Origin: Flavobacterium cauense R2A-7
GTDB taxonomy: Bacteria; Bacteroidota; Bacteroidia; Flavobacteriales; Flavobacteriaceae
NCBI RefSeq assembly: GCF_000498475.1
Contig: NZ_AVBI01000024.1
Location: 112,791 to 176,790 of the forward strand
Direction: 5' to 3'
DNA: 64,000 nt
A model generated the notes under the pieces. That model was given only the letters and a program-made list of their open reading frames with translations. It ran no database searches and was not told the DNA's origin. Below, piece by piece: positions 41,486 to 49,962 of the stretch. The position numbers and the translations under genes were made by a program. The stretch's first letter is position 1. The number at the start of each line of letters is the position of its first letter.

Positions 41486-41588
41486 AATGATTTTCCGCGT
41501 AAATTGAATTGAAAAATGAAAGTTGTATTTTGTTTTAATTAGTTGTTAATCAGTGGTTTGTTTATGGTTTTATTTTGTGTTAAAAAAA

Positions 41589-41617
41589 CAAAGCAAGGCT
41601 TTAATGTCCTTGCTTTG
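41589..41617 (-). terminator. terminator of paralog 2
   Basis: Perfect 10-bp stem (41589-41598 with 41608-41617) followed on the minus strand by seven T residues. Confidence 0.87.
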
Positions 41618-41635
41618 CTTGTATTTATAAAGTAT

Positions 41636-42169
41636 TTATTTCCCTTTTCCGTGCCCTTTTCCGTTACCATGTCCTTTTCCACCGCCGTCATTGTCGTGTT
41701 TTTGACCGTGAAAATTGTCATTGAAATGGATTCCGTTCCCAGATTTCGGATTCCCTTTTTTATGATGCCCGTAATGATTACCATTATCGTGTTTCATTTT
41801 GAAAGGTTTCTGTTTGTAGTTTTTGTATCCTTTCGGGAATTTGGTTTTGTGAACTTCATAATAGCGATACGGATTATCACCTCTGAAATTCAAAACAACT
41901 TTATAACCGTTGTATAAATCAAAATGTGAATACCTGCTAGGCAATGCTTTTGCATGAATCCATCCTCGCGGCCCCATATAAACAAACATTCCGGCGTTTA
42001 TGTCGTAATAGGTTTCGATATCCGGGATGTAATAATAACGGGCTTCTGCATAGCCAACCGGTCCCCAAACAGGAGGAGTTCCGATATTTACGTTCACAGA
42101 TACTTGAGCTTTAGTTAATAATGAAAAGAATAAAGCAAAACCAAGAAGTACTAATTTGATTGATTTCAT
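41636..42169 (-). CDS. Secreted protein with His/Lys/Gly-rich tail (paralog 2)
   Basis: 177 residues. Signal peptide MKSIKLVLLGFALFFSLLTKAQ; the same folded part as the 40771 gene (VNVNIGTPPVWGPVGYAE, RYYYIPDIETYYD, HFDLYNGYKVVLNF), then a tail rich in His, Lys, Gly and Asn ending HGNGKGHGKGK. The two genes are tandem duplicates separated by a terminator and a separate promoter region, so they are independently expressed. Function is unknown; the His-rich tail could bind metal. Confidence 0.8.
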   Translation of the reverse strand: MKSIKLVLLGFALFFSLLTKAQVSVNVNIGTPPVWGPVGYAEARYYYIPDIETYYDINAGMFVYMGPRGWIHAKALPSRYSHFDLYNGYKVVLNFRGDNPYRYYEVHKTKFPKGYKNYKQKPFKMKHDNGNHYGHHKKGNPKSGNGIHFNDNFHGQKHDNDGGGKGHGNGKGHGKGK

Positions 42170-42258
42170 AGATAATGTGTTTTAGAATTATTAAAGTATT
42201 CGTAGTATTAACGCTGTTATTCATTAAAAAACTATAAAAAAAACATAAAAAATGTTAA

Positions 42259-42786
42259 TTAATCCATAAACTCACGGTCTTCGATGTGTTGACTAACGAT
42301 GGTAATTCCTTTTTGCATCAAAAGATTGTTTGGATACGTTACACGTTCACCGCTTTTGGTTTTTAATAGTGCATGAAAGGCTGTAATGTCCAGAATTTCG
42401 CCTTCTACGGGAAAATCTTTATCGTGAATAAGAATCACATCACCAATTTTAAAAGGGAAATTAAAAAACAGGATGATTCCCGCAGTAACATTACTCAGAA
42501 TAGACCATTGCGCAAACATGGCTACCCCAATAATTGCTGATATGGAAGAAGCAAAAAAGATAATTTGTGTTGTCCGGATTCCCCAAATGGTGAATAGTAC
42601 AATTGCCGTAAGTATATTGACAAGGATGTGTATGTATTTGATAACCAAATTTGTGCGATGCTCAATTCTTTCGGAAACGCTGGCAAAACGACGAACAATT
42701 TTGGCAACAATAACCCGAACTAATACAAAAAGAATCAGTGTTATTACAGTGGCGACAATTTCGATATAAAACTGATGGTTTTCCAT
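42259..42786 (-). CDS. Short MscS family mechanosensitive channel protein
   Basis: 175 residues with three membrane segments (about 8-28, 48-68, 76-105). The pore-lining helix and adjoining beta domain show IGVAMFAQWSILSNVTAGIILFF, FKIGDVILI and EGEILDITAFHALLKTKSGERVTYPNNLL. It stops after the beta domain: the C-terminal alpha/beta domain of full-length MscS is absent, as in minimal MscS proteins. Last gene of the ten-gene unit, 13 bases after Maf. No terminator hairpin is seen after it. Confidence 0.87.
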   Translation of the reverse strand: MENHQFYIEIVATVITLILFVLVRVIVAKIVRRFASVSERIEHRTNLVIKYIHILVNILTAIVLFTIWGIRTTQIIFFASSISAIIGVAMFAQWSILSNVTAGIILFFNFPFKIGDVILIHDKDFPVEGEILDITAFHALLKTKSGERVTYPNNLLMQKGITIVSQHIEDREFMD

Positions 42787-42799
42787 TTCATTTGCTTAT

Positions 42800-43384
42800 C
42801 TATACAAATGTAAGCAAATGTTGATAAACTTTATCTACCGGTAATCCAACAACATTGGCATAGGAACCGTCAATTCTGGAAATGGCCACAAGTCCGATCC
42901 ACTCCTGAATTCCGTAAGAACCGGCTTTGTCGAACGGTTTGTAATTGTCTAAATAATAGGTGATTGCTTCGTTTGAAAGTGTATTGAATGTAACTTTGGT
43001 AACTTCAAAAAAAGTATCGGTTTTATCTTTGGTTCTGATGCAAACAGACGTAATTACTTCATGCGTTTTACCGGAAAGCGATTGCAGCATTTGAAAAGCA
43101 TCATTGTAATCTTTCGGTTTGCCCAACGCTTTGTTTTCATGCCAAACAATGGTGTCGCTGGTAACCAAAATATCATTATCTGAAAGTTCGCCTAAAAATT
43201 CATTGGCTTTCAGTTCGGCTAAATAATTGGTGATTTCTTCCGCTTTTAAAGCATCGGAATAGATTTCCTCGACTTCTTTTAATCGGATTTCAAAATCCAA
43301 ATCCAAATCTTTGAAAAACTGCTGACGTCGCGGTGAACCCGAGGCTAAAATAATGTTGTATTTTTTAAGTTTTTCTCTAAGCAT
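42800..43384 (-). CDS. Maf family nucleotide pyrophosphatase
   Basis: A 194-residue house-cleaning pyrophosphatase hydrolysing non-canonical or regulatory nucleoside triphosphates to monophosphates. Substrate loop ILASGSPRRQQFF (15-20 SGSPRR), the catalytic Asp in VTSDTIVWHE, GKPKDYNDAFQMLQSLSGKTHEV and DKAGSYGIQEW are all conserved; the YGIQ pattern fits the dTTP/UTP-type (YhdE) branch. Overlaps the UbiA gene by 8 bases. Confidence 0.92.
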   Translation of the reverse strand: MLREKLKKYNIILASGSPRRQQFFKDLDLDFEIRLKEVEEIYSDALKAEEITNYLAELKANEFLGELSDNDILVTSDTIVWHENKALGKPKDYNDAFQMLQSLSGKTHEVITSVCIRTKDKTDTFFEVTKVTFNTLSNEAITYYLDNYKPFDKAGSYGIQEWIGLVAISRIDGSYANVVGLPVDKVYQHLLTFV

Positions 43385-44300
43385 TGAATTTAATGTTTAA
43401 GGTAATTGCAACGACAGAAAGAATTCCGAATAGCAACACCAATTTTAAAACTAAACTTAGATGTTTAAAATCTTTTTTTGTTTTGGCATTCCAGATTTTG
43501 ATTAAAAAATAGAGTAGTGGTGCCAATACGAAAAGCAGTAAATAAACAATTACCAGTTGTACTTCCATCAGGTTTTCATTCATGTAATAAATCAGAAGTG
43601 CGATAGGAATGAATGTTAATCCGAATGCTATTTTAGCAGTTCTTTCTTTACCTAAAACGATGGGAAGCGTACTCATTCCCGAATTGTAATCGCCATCCAT
43701 ATCTTCAATGTCTTTTACAATTTCACGGATAAAATTAATCATGAAGGCAAATAGCGCATAATCCAAAAGGATGCTAAAAAGCGTTGCCATTTGCAGCTGA
43801 TTGCTTTCCTGAGTAATAGGATATAAGTCGAAAATTCCAATAATAACGACGCTGAATGACAGTAAAAGAGCCACAATGATGTTACCGATTAAAAGATTTT
43901 GCTTCAGACTTGTTGCATACATATACAAGGTTCCGGCAACAACAATGAAAACCGCAGAAAACATAGGTTTTTGAATGATATTGGAAAGGTAAAAACCAAT
44001 TCCGACACCAATAATGTTGAATGCTACATAAATATTGTAAGCCATTCCTTCCGAAATGTGTTTGCCAACAATTACGTTTTCGGGTTTTGAAAAATCATCG
44101 GTTTCCTGATCCATGATGTTGTTAATCACATAACCGCCGGCTGCAATGCAAACTGTCGCAATTACCAATAGGATAAATTCAACATCGGATAAGGCAAGTT
44201 CCAATTCCGGCTGATTTTTAAAGAATACAAAGTGAAAAACAAGCTGCATTAAAGCGAGCATTAACAGGTTTTGGTAACGTATTAGTTTTAAAAAATTCAT
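43377..44300 (-). CDS. UbiA-type prenyltransferase
   Basis: A 307-residue integral membrane prenyltransferase with about nine helices. The two Asp-rich motifs are NIMDQETDD (about 61-69, NDxxDxxxD type) and VKDIEDMDGDYNSGMSTLP. In Bacteroidota this neighbourhood (KdsC, Maf) carries a protein annotated as geranylgeranylglycerol-phosphate geranylgeranyltransferase-like; the acceptor here is not known. 84 bases separate it from the KdsC gene. Confidence 0.86.
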   Translation of the reverse strand: MNFLKLIRYQNLLMLALMQLVFHFVFFKNQPELELALSDVEFILLVIATVCIAAGGYVINNIMDQETDDFSKPENVIVGKHISEGMAYNIYVAFNIIGVGIGFYLSNIIQKPMFSAVFIVVAGTLYMYATSLKQNLLIGNIIVALLLSFSVVIIGIFDLYPITQESNQLQMATLFSILLDYALFAFMINFIREIVKDIEDMDGDYNSGMSTLPIVLGKERTAKIAFGLTFIPIALLIYYMNENLMEVQLVIVYLLLFVLAPLLYFLIKIWNAKTKKDFKHLSLVLKLVLLFGILSVVAITLNIKFNA

Positions 44301-44384
44301 ATTTATTCAGTGTTCAGTATTTTTTACTCCGAATTTTTCGGAATTTCTAATCATCTAATTTATTGGTTTTTGATCTGCTGCAAT

Positions 44385-44912
44385 TTAATCAAATTTCGCA
44401 TCAAAGTGCTCCATCCATTTGCCCTGCACTTTCATAACTTGTTCGATAACATCACGAACAGCGCCTTTTCCGCCATTGCGGTGGGAAATATAATTGGCAA
44501 TGTTTTTAATTTCGGGAACAGCATCTTGTGGGCAGGTTGGTAACCCCACCAATTGCATCACATGATAATCCGGAATATCGTCACCCATGTACAAAACCTG
44601 TTCGGGTTTGATGTTATAGATGTCGGTGAATTCTTTAAACGTATCCACTTTGTTGGGAACGCCTAAATGAATATCGGTAATGCCCAGATTTCGCAATCGA
44701 ACACGCACGCCTTCGTTGCTTCCACCGGAAATAATACAAACGGTATAACCATTTTCAACCGCCGCCTTCATGGCATAGCCGTCACGAATGTTCATTTCGC
44801 GAAGCATTTCTCCGGTTGGGGTTATGTGTACGGTTCCGTCGGTCAGTACGCCATCAACGTCAAAAATAAACGTGGTGATGTCGTTCATAATCTCTTTATA
44901 ACTTTTAGCCAT
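44385..44912 (-). CDS. kdsC: KdsC-like HAD phosphatase
   Basis: A 175-residue capless HAD phosphatase that dephosphorylates KDO 8-phosphate in lipopolysaccharide core synthesis. Motifs FIFDVDGVLTDG (D18, D20), CIISGGSN and LYMGDDIPDYHVM, and the conserved GLPTCPQDAVPEIK region, are typical of KdsC. Overlaps the DUF2520 gene by 8 bases. Confidence 0.88.
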   Translation of the reverse strand: MAKSYKEIMNDITTFIFDVDGVLTDGTVHITPTGEMLREMNIRDGYAMKAAVENGYTVCIISGGSNEGVRVRLRNLGITDIHLGVPNKVDTFKEFTDIYNIKPEQVLYMGDDIPDYHVMQLVGLPTCPQDAVPEIKNIANYISHRNGGKGAVRDVIEQVMKVQGKWMEHFDAKFD

Positions 44913-45660
44913 TGTATTTTTGTATGGATTGGGTTAACAATTGATAAATTGCTTTTTTATTTTTATCGTCTAAGAAAGACAAGTGTTTTTCTATTGTTTT
45001 CTGGTCGTTGCGTTTTGCCGGACCGGTTTGTGCTTCCATTGGGGAAAGCGTTTTGATTTTATCGGCAGTTTCCTGAATTAACGGCAACAGAATTTCAAAT
45101 GGAACCTGATTTTCATCACAGATTTCTTTTCCCAATTGGTACAGATGATTCACGAAATTGCACGAAAAAACGGCAGCAACATGTAAGCTTTGCCTTTGTT
45201 CGGAACTGATTTTAAAAACCTTATCCGAAATGGATTTTGCAGCTGTTTCCAATACCAAATAATCGGATTCGTTTTCGGTTTCCAAACACAGCGGAACTTC
45301 TCTGAAATTAACCGATTTTGATTTGGAAAACGTTTGTAGCGGATAGAAGACACCTTTTCGGTTTTTAGCATGTAAAGCATCTAAACCAACGCTTCCCGAA
45401 GTGTGAACCACCAATTGATTTTCAAACGGAAGTTGGTTGGAAACTTCGGCAATAACATCATCTGTTACTGAAATAATGGTAATATCCGCGGGTTTTAAAT
45501 CAGAATAGTGTGTAACAATCGTATCATCGGAAACCAAATGATTTATGTTTTCCCTTTTACGTGAAAAAACCTGTTGCAAAACAATAGTTTCCGTTTGTTG
45601 AAAAACCGAAATCAAATGCTGTGCAACATTTCCCGAACCGATGATATTAATGCTAATCAT
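44905..45660 (-). CDS. Rossmann-like and DUF2520 domain protein
   Basis: 251 residues: N-terminal NAD(P)-type Rossmann fold with IIGSGNVAQHL (GxGNxA) and IISVTDD; C-terminal DUF2520 helical domain with HVAAVFSCNFVNHLY, TGPAKRND and related conserved residues. It resembles ketopantoate-reductase-type dehydrogenases but no substrate is known. Two bases after tpiA and overlapping kdsC, so firmly within the operon. Confidence 0.88.
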   Translation of the reverse strand: MISINIIGSGNVAQHLISVFQQTETIVLQQVFSRKRENINHLVSDDTIVTHYSDLKPADITIISVTDDVIAEVSNQLPFENQLVVHTSGSVGLDALHAKNRKGVFYPLQTFSKSKSVNFREVPLCLETENESDYLVLETAAKSISDKVFKISSEQRQSLHVAAVFSCNFVNHLYQLGKEICDENQVPFEILLPLIQETADKIKTLSPMEAQTGPAKRNDQKTIEKHLSFLDDKNKKAIYQLLTQSIQKYNG

Positions 45661-45662
45661 AT

Positions 45663-46415
45663 TTAAACTGCGTCAACTATCGCAATAAAATCCTCCGCTT
45701 TTAAAGCAGCGCCACCAATCAATCCGCCGTCAACATCCGGTTTAGAGAAAATTTCTTTGGCATTGTCGGGTTTTACACTTCCTCCATATAAAATGGAAAC
45801 GTTTTCGGCTACGGGGCTTCCGTAATGATGCTGAATGGTTTCACGAATGAATTTGTGCATTTCCTGCGCTTGTTCCGGTGAAGCAGTTTCTCCGGTTCCG
45901 ATAGCCCAAACGGGTTCGTAAGCCAGTACGATGTTTACCCAGGCATTGGCTTCCAGATGAAACAATCCGTCGCGTAACTGATTTTCAACGACATTGAAAT
46001 GTTGTTTGTCCTGACGGTCTTTTAGCTCTTCTCCGATGCAGAAAATAACACGCATTTCGTGTTTTAAAGCGGTGTCAACTTTATTTGCTAAAAGCGCATC
46101 GTTTTCTTTGAAATACGCGCGTCTTTCGGAATGACCGATAATTACATTATGTACTCCGATAGAAGTCAGCATGTCGGCAGAAACTTCACCTGTGAACGCA
46201 CCGCCTTCTGCCTGATGCATGTTTTGTGCGGCAACACCAATGTTGGTATGTTCCAGAATATGAACCGCTTGTGATAAGTTTACAAACGAAGGAGCAACGA
46301 TTACTTCTACCTCTTTTCCGGAGGGAAGCTGGTTTAAAATAGCTGCCAGTAACTGAGTGGTTTCTCCGGCATTTTTATTCATTTTCCAGTTTCCGGCTAC
46401 AATATTATGTCTCAT
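45663..46415 (-). CDS. tpiA: Triose-phosphate isomerase
   Basis: A 250-residue TIM barrel interconverting dihydroxyacetone phosphate and glyceraldehyde 3-phosphate. K11 in AGNWKMN, H95 in IIGHSERR, E167 in LAYEPVWAIGTG and the phosphate loop ILYGGSVK are all present. Full length. Overlaps the TlpA-like gene by one base. Confidence 0.97.
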   Translation of the reverse strand: MRHNIVAGNWKMNKNAGETTQLLAAILNQLPSGKEVEVIVAPSFVNLSQAVHILEHTNIGVAAQNMHQAEGGAFTGEVSADMLTSIGVHNVIIGHSERRAYFKENDALLANKVDTALKHEMRVIFCIGEELKDRQDKQHFNVVENQLRDGLFHLEANAWVNIVLAYEPVWAIGTGETASPEQAQEMHKFIRETIQHHYGSPVAENVSILYGGSVKPDNAKEIFSKPDVDGGLIGGAALKAEDFIAIVDAV

Positions 46416-46924
46416 TATTTTAAAGTTTTTAGTGTCTCAATCAGTTTGGTGTCATCGGCTTCAATCGCTCTGAAAAGGGCAATTTTTCCTTTTTTGTCCA
46501 CTACCATGTAACGCGGAATCCAGTTCAGATTAATAGATTTTCCGAAGATGCCTTTCATGCCGTCAGTTGCCATGTAATGTTCGCCGTTGACATCATATTT
46601 TTCAATGCCTTTTTTCCAGTTTTCCTGAGTTTTATCCATTGAAAGGAACAAGTACGTAGCATCCGGAAATTGTGTTTGAAGTGCTTTTACTTTCGGCATA
46701 CCTTTGATACAATCCGAACACCAGGAAGCCCAAACATCGATTACTACGGTTTTTCCTTTGTATTTTTTCAGGATATCTTTGAACGCAACGGAGCTTCCGT
46801 CTAAAGCTGTCATTTGGTTTTCCAACGCTTCTTTTTTGAAAGCCTTATCGTCCTGTCTGTCGGTATACGAATAGATTGCAAATACAGCAAGTGCGGAAAC
46901 TACAAGTAAAAATATTTTCTTCAT
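46415..46924 (-). CDS. TlpA-like thioredoxin family protein
   Basis: A 169-residue exported or membrane-anchored thioredoxin: N-terminal hydrophobic segment (3-20), then a TlpA/ResA fold with the redox pair C69/C72 in WASWCSDC and the cis-proline region NWIPRYMVVD. Expected to handle disulfides in the periplasm. It follows the DoxX/BT_3928 gene by 6 bases; that protein carries a membrane electron-transfer type domain, suggesting a functional pair. Confidence 0.87.
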   Translation of the reverse strand: MKKIFLLVVSALAVFAIYSYTDRQDDKAFKKEALENQMTALDGSSVAFKDILKKYKGKTVVIDVWASWCSDCIKGMPKVKALQTQFPDATYLFLSMDKTQENWKKGIEKYDVNGEHYMATDGMKGIFGKSINLNWIPRYMVVDKKGKIALFRAIEADDTKLIETLKTLK

Positions 46925-46930
46925 GATTAA

Positions 46931-48028
46931 TTACAATTTAACATCCTCAATATCATTCCAATGTTTCTTATCAACAATTGTTCCTTTGTGGAGCACTACG
47001 ATACTCGGATTGGCTCTTTCAATAGTTTTTAACGTTGTGGCATCACAGAAATAGTAATCGAAAGTAATGCCGTTTTCCTGGCGGAATTTCGCAATATCTT
47101 CAATAGGAGAAGCCGTCATTCCAAGCACTTTATAGCCTTTTTTCTGTGCTTTTTGAGAGAACGCTTCAAGCTTGGCTAAACCTTCCGATTTTGCTTTTTT
47201 CAAATCGTAGGAAATCAGCATTATCACTTTTGGAGCGTTAAGCATTTCTTCGGTAAAATCCTGTCCGTCCAGCTCAATTGTAAAATCGTGGATGGGAGGA
47301 ACGTAGCCTTGGCTGATTAATTTATCCTCACGGCGTACAAATTCTGCTCCGGCTGGTAAACTCATCAAATCTTTTTCTCCGAAATTTTGTTCTTTTCCGC
47401 CCACTTTGTAAACGAAATTCATCTCGTAAACTGAACGTGGAGCATCTTTTGGAAATTCCATACCTTTTTGAATGTTGGTTCCGATTTTATAAGCTCTGAA
47501 ATCCTTTAAAGGCAAATGGTTTAATACCCAATAACCCATAAAAAGACAAAGAGAATACGCCACAAATACAGTTAATGCATTCGGCATTGATTTTAGCAAC
47601 GGGTTGATTTTCTTTTGGTTGAAAAATAAAATCAATATGAAAAACAACAGGATAACATCTTTGGTGAACGATTCCCAAGGCGTTAATTTCAGCGCATCTC
47701 CGAAACATCCGCAATCGGTAACTTTATTGAAATAAGCCGAATAGAACGTCAGAAACGTGAAGAATACAATCATCAGTAATAAACTCCATACGGTCCATTT
47801 TGGTTTAAAACCAAGTAGCAAAGCAACGCCTAAAACAACTTCAAAAACAACTACAAAAACGGCAATTGCCAATGCAAAAGGCACTAAAAAAGGAATGTTC
47901 AGAACGCCTTCCGAAAAATATTCTTCCAGTTTAAAGGAAAATCCGATGGGATCATTAAGTTTGATTAATCCCGAAATAATGAATAAAATCCCAACAATGA
48001 TTCTTGACAGGTGTACTAAATATTTCAT
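46931..48028 (-). CDS. BT_3928 family protein (DoxX-like membrane domain plus thioredoxin-like domain)
   Basis: 365 residues. N-terminal four-helix DoxX/MauE-like domain (about 1-130) with IISGLIKLNDPIGFSFKLEEYF and a conserved TDCGCFGDALKLTPWESF Cys pair, another helix pair to about 170, then a soluble C-terminal thioredoxin-like domain (about 240-365). Known only as a Bacteroidota family. One base after the GNAT gene and 6 before TlpA. Confidence 0.87.
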   Translation of the reverse strand: MKYLVHLSRIIVGILFIISGLIKLNDPIGFSFKLEEYFSEGVLNIPFLVPFALAIAVFVVVFEVVLGVALLLGFKPKWTVWSLLLMIVFFTFLTFYSAYFNKVTDCGCFGDALKLTPWESFTKDVILLFFILILFFNQKKINPLLKSMPNALTVFVAYSLCLFMGYWVLNHLPLKDFRAYKIGTNIQKGMEFPKDAPRSVYEMNFVYKVGGKEQNFGEKDLMSLPAGAEFVRREDKLISQGYVPPIHDFTIELDGQDFTEEMLNAPKVIMLISYDLKKAKSEGLAKLEAFSQKAQKKGYKVLGMTASPIEDIAKFRQENGITFDYYFCDATTLKTIERANPSIVVLHKGTIVDKKHWNDIEDVKL

Positions 48029-48029
48029 A

Positions 48030-48473
48030 TTATTTGTTATGGTTTAGCCAGTCGTTACTGGTCATTTCAAATTTAATTTCTTTCGTTCCGTGTAAGCCGG
48101 TTTCTTTCCAGCCTGCTTTTCGGTAAAACTGCTCGGCTCTTGTATTGAAGGCGGTTCCTAACCAAACTTTATCTTTAGATTGTTTAAAATACCAATCCAG
48201 CATAATGTCATGCAGTTTTTTTCCGATTCCCTGTTTTTCAAAATCGGGATGGATGAAAAGCGCCCAGATATTATCGTCTTTCAAATCGGCAATGGCAAAC
48301 CCAACAATTTGGTTTTCAGTTTCGCAAACCCAGCCTTTTCCTCTTTCGAATAAAAATATTTCGCAATCTTTATCGGAAACTAAATCCGGATTGGATAATG
48401 TGTTCTCTTTAACCGAATTCCTTACAATTTGAATTTGTCTGATATCCTCAATTTTGGCCTCTCTGAATAGCAT
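48030..48473 (-). CDS. GNAT family N-acetyltransferase
   Basis: 147 residues with a complete GNAT fold: FREAKIEDIRQIQIVR at the start, VGFAIADLKDDNIWALFIHPDFEKQGIGKKLHD carrying the acetyl-CoA P-loop QGIGKKL, and NTRAEQFYRKAGW. The substrate is unknown. Inserted between the DUF1599 and BT_3928 genes with gaps of 6 and 1 bases. Confidence 0.87.
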   Translation of the reverse strand: MLFREAKIEDIRQIQIVRNSVKENTLSNPDLVSDKDCEIFLFERGKGWVCETENQIVGFAIADLKDDNIWALFIHPDFEKQGIGKKLHDIMLDWYFKQSKDKVWLGTAFNTRAEQFYRKAGWKETGLHGTKEIKFEMTSNDWLNHNK

Positions 48474-48479
48474 CTGGAG

Positions 48480-49025
48480 TTATTTTTTACTGAATCCCAT
48501 CAAAATCAATGCAAAAACAGAATAATTAATCATATCCTGATAATTGGCATCAATGCCTTCAGAAACCAATGTTTTTCCTTTATTGTCTTCGATTTGTTTC
48601 ACGCGTAAAAGTTTTTGCAGAATCAAATCGGTCAGCGAACTCACTCTCATGTCGCGCCAGGCTTCGCCGTAATCGTGATTTTTGGCTTCCATCAGTGCTT
48701 TGGTAATCGCCACTTTTTCATCGTATAAACGAACCGCCGTTTCCCAATCCAAATCCGGTTGGTCCACTACGCCCAAATCCAACTGTATCAGCGCCATAAT
48801 CGAATAATTGATGATTCCGATAAATTCTCCGGTTTCGTCTTCGTCTATTTTGCGAACTTCATTTTCCTGTAAACTGCGGATGCGTTGGGCTTTTATAAAA
48901 ATCTGATCGGTAAGGGACGGAAGGCGTAAAATGCGCCATGCACTACCGTAATCCTTCATTTTTTTGCTGTATAAATCGCGGCAAATGGCGATTACTTTAT
49001 CAAATTCCTGTGAGGTGTTACTCAT
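48480..49025 (-). CDS. DUF1599 family protein, tandem repeat
   Basis: 181 residues built of two copies of a helical module, each with a KKMKDYGSAWRILRLPSLTDQI-like core (here around residues 22-43 and 114-135: KNHDYGEAWRDMRVSSLTDL). The family has been linked to nucleotide modification systems, but this Bacteroidota member is core genome and its role is unknown. First gene of the ten-gene unit, divergent from folP. Confidence 0.85.
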   Translation of the reverse strand: MSNTSQEFDKVIAICRDLYSKKMKDYGSAWRILRLPSLTDQIFIKAQRIRSLQENEVRKIDEDETGEFIGIINYSIMALIQLDLGVVDQPDLDWETAVRLYDEKVAITKALMEAKNHDYGEAWRDMRVSSLTDLILQKLLRVKQIEDNKGKTLVSEGIDANYQDMINYSVFALILMGFSKK

Positions 49026-49033
49026 TTTCTGGT

Positions 49034-49041
49034 TATCTTTG
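49034..49041 (+). promoter_or_regulatory. -7 promoter box for folP
   Basis: TATCTTTG, 90 bases before the folP ATG. It faces the minus-strand box at 49054-49061. Confidence 0.5.
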
Positions 49042-49053
49042 TTCTAGAATTTT

Positions 49054-49061
49054 CAAATGTA
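49054..49061 (-). promoter_or_regulatory. -7 promoter box for the ten-gene DUF1599 unit
   Basis: TACATTTG on the minus strand, 28 bases before the ATG at 49025. Confidence 0.55.
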
Positions 49062-49131
49062 AAGAATAAAGCTTGAAGTTCAAAAAAACACGAACCGTAA
49101 AGTACAATTAATAAAAACAGCCATTGTTCCA

Positions 49132-49962
49132 ATGACCATCAACTGTAAAGGCGAATTAGTCGATTTATCTTCCCCGAAAGTAATGGGGATTCTTAATATC
49201 ACTCCCGATTCTTTTTTTGACGGCGGAAAATACAAATCCGATGCCGATTTCCTGAATCAGACTGAGAAAATGCTTTCCGAAGGCGCATCGTTTATTGATG
49301 TTGGCGCGTATTCATCACGACCAAATGCCGTTTTTGTTTCAGAAGAACAAGAAATTAAACGATTGACACCGATTGTGGCGCTGCTTGTAAAAAAGTTTCC
49401 TGAAATCATATTGTCCATTGATACTTTTCGGGCAGAAGTGGCTAAAGTGGCGATTGACAATGGTGCCGCAATTATTAATGATATTTCCGCCGGATTATTG
49501 GACGACAAAATGCTTCAGGTGATTGCAGATGAAAAAGTGCCTTACATCATGATGCACATGCGTGGAACACCGCAAACGATGACCACGCTTACGGATTACG
49601 AGGATATTGTAAAGGAAATGATTTTCTATTTTTCCAAACGCATTGCCGCCGCAAGAAGTCTGGGTATTAACGATATTATTATCGATCCAGGATTCGGATT
49701 TGCCAAAACCATTGAACAGAATTATGAAGTTTTGCAAAAACTGGAGCTTTTTCAAATGTTGGAATTACCTTTGTTATCGGCAATTTCAAGAAAATCGATG
49801 ATTTATAAAGTTTTGGAGAACAATCCAGAGGAAGCTTTGAACGGAACGACTTTTCTGAATACGATTTCGTTGATGAAAGGTGCTAAAATTCTTCGCGTTC
49901 ACGATGTGCAAGAAGCCGTGGAATGTGTTACATTATTTAAAAAATTGCAAAATCATGAATAA
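49132..49962 (+). CDS. folP: Dihydropteroate synthase
   Basis: A 276-residue TIM-barrel enzyme joining p-aminobenzoate to hydroxymethyl-dihydropterin diphosphate in folate synthesis, and the sulfonamide target. Conserved MGILNITPDSFFDGG, IDVGAYSSRP, IDTFRAEVA, IINDISAG, MMHMRG, IIDPGFGFAKT and SRKSMI are all visible. The stop overlaps the next gene's start by 8 bases. Confidence 0.96.
   Translation: MTINCKGELVDLSSPKVMGILNITPDSFFDGGKYKSDADFLNQTEKMLSEGASFIDVGAYSSRPNAVFVSEEQEIKRLTPIVALLVKKFPEIILSIDTFRAEVAKVAIDNGAAIINDISAGLLDDKMLQVIADEKVPYIMMHMRGTPQTMTTLTDYEDIVKEMIFYFSKRIAAARSLGINDIIIDPGFGFAKTIEQNYEVLQKLELFQMLELPLLSAISRKSMIYKVLENNPEEALNGTTFLNTISLMKGAKILRVHDVQEAVECVTLFKKLQNHE

Noticed and set aside
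48480..49025. DUF1599 as part of a phage or DNA-modification island
   Set aside because: It is embedded in a housekeeping operon with normal composition, so the nucleotide-modification link of the family does not imply a defence island here.
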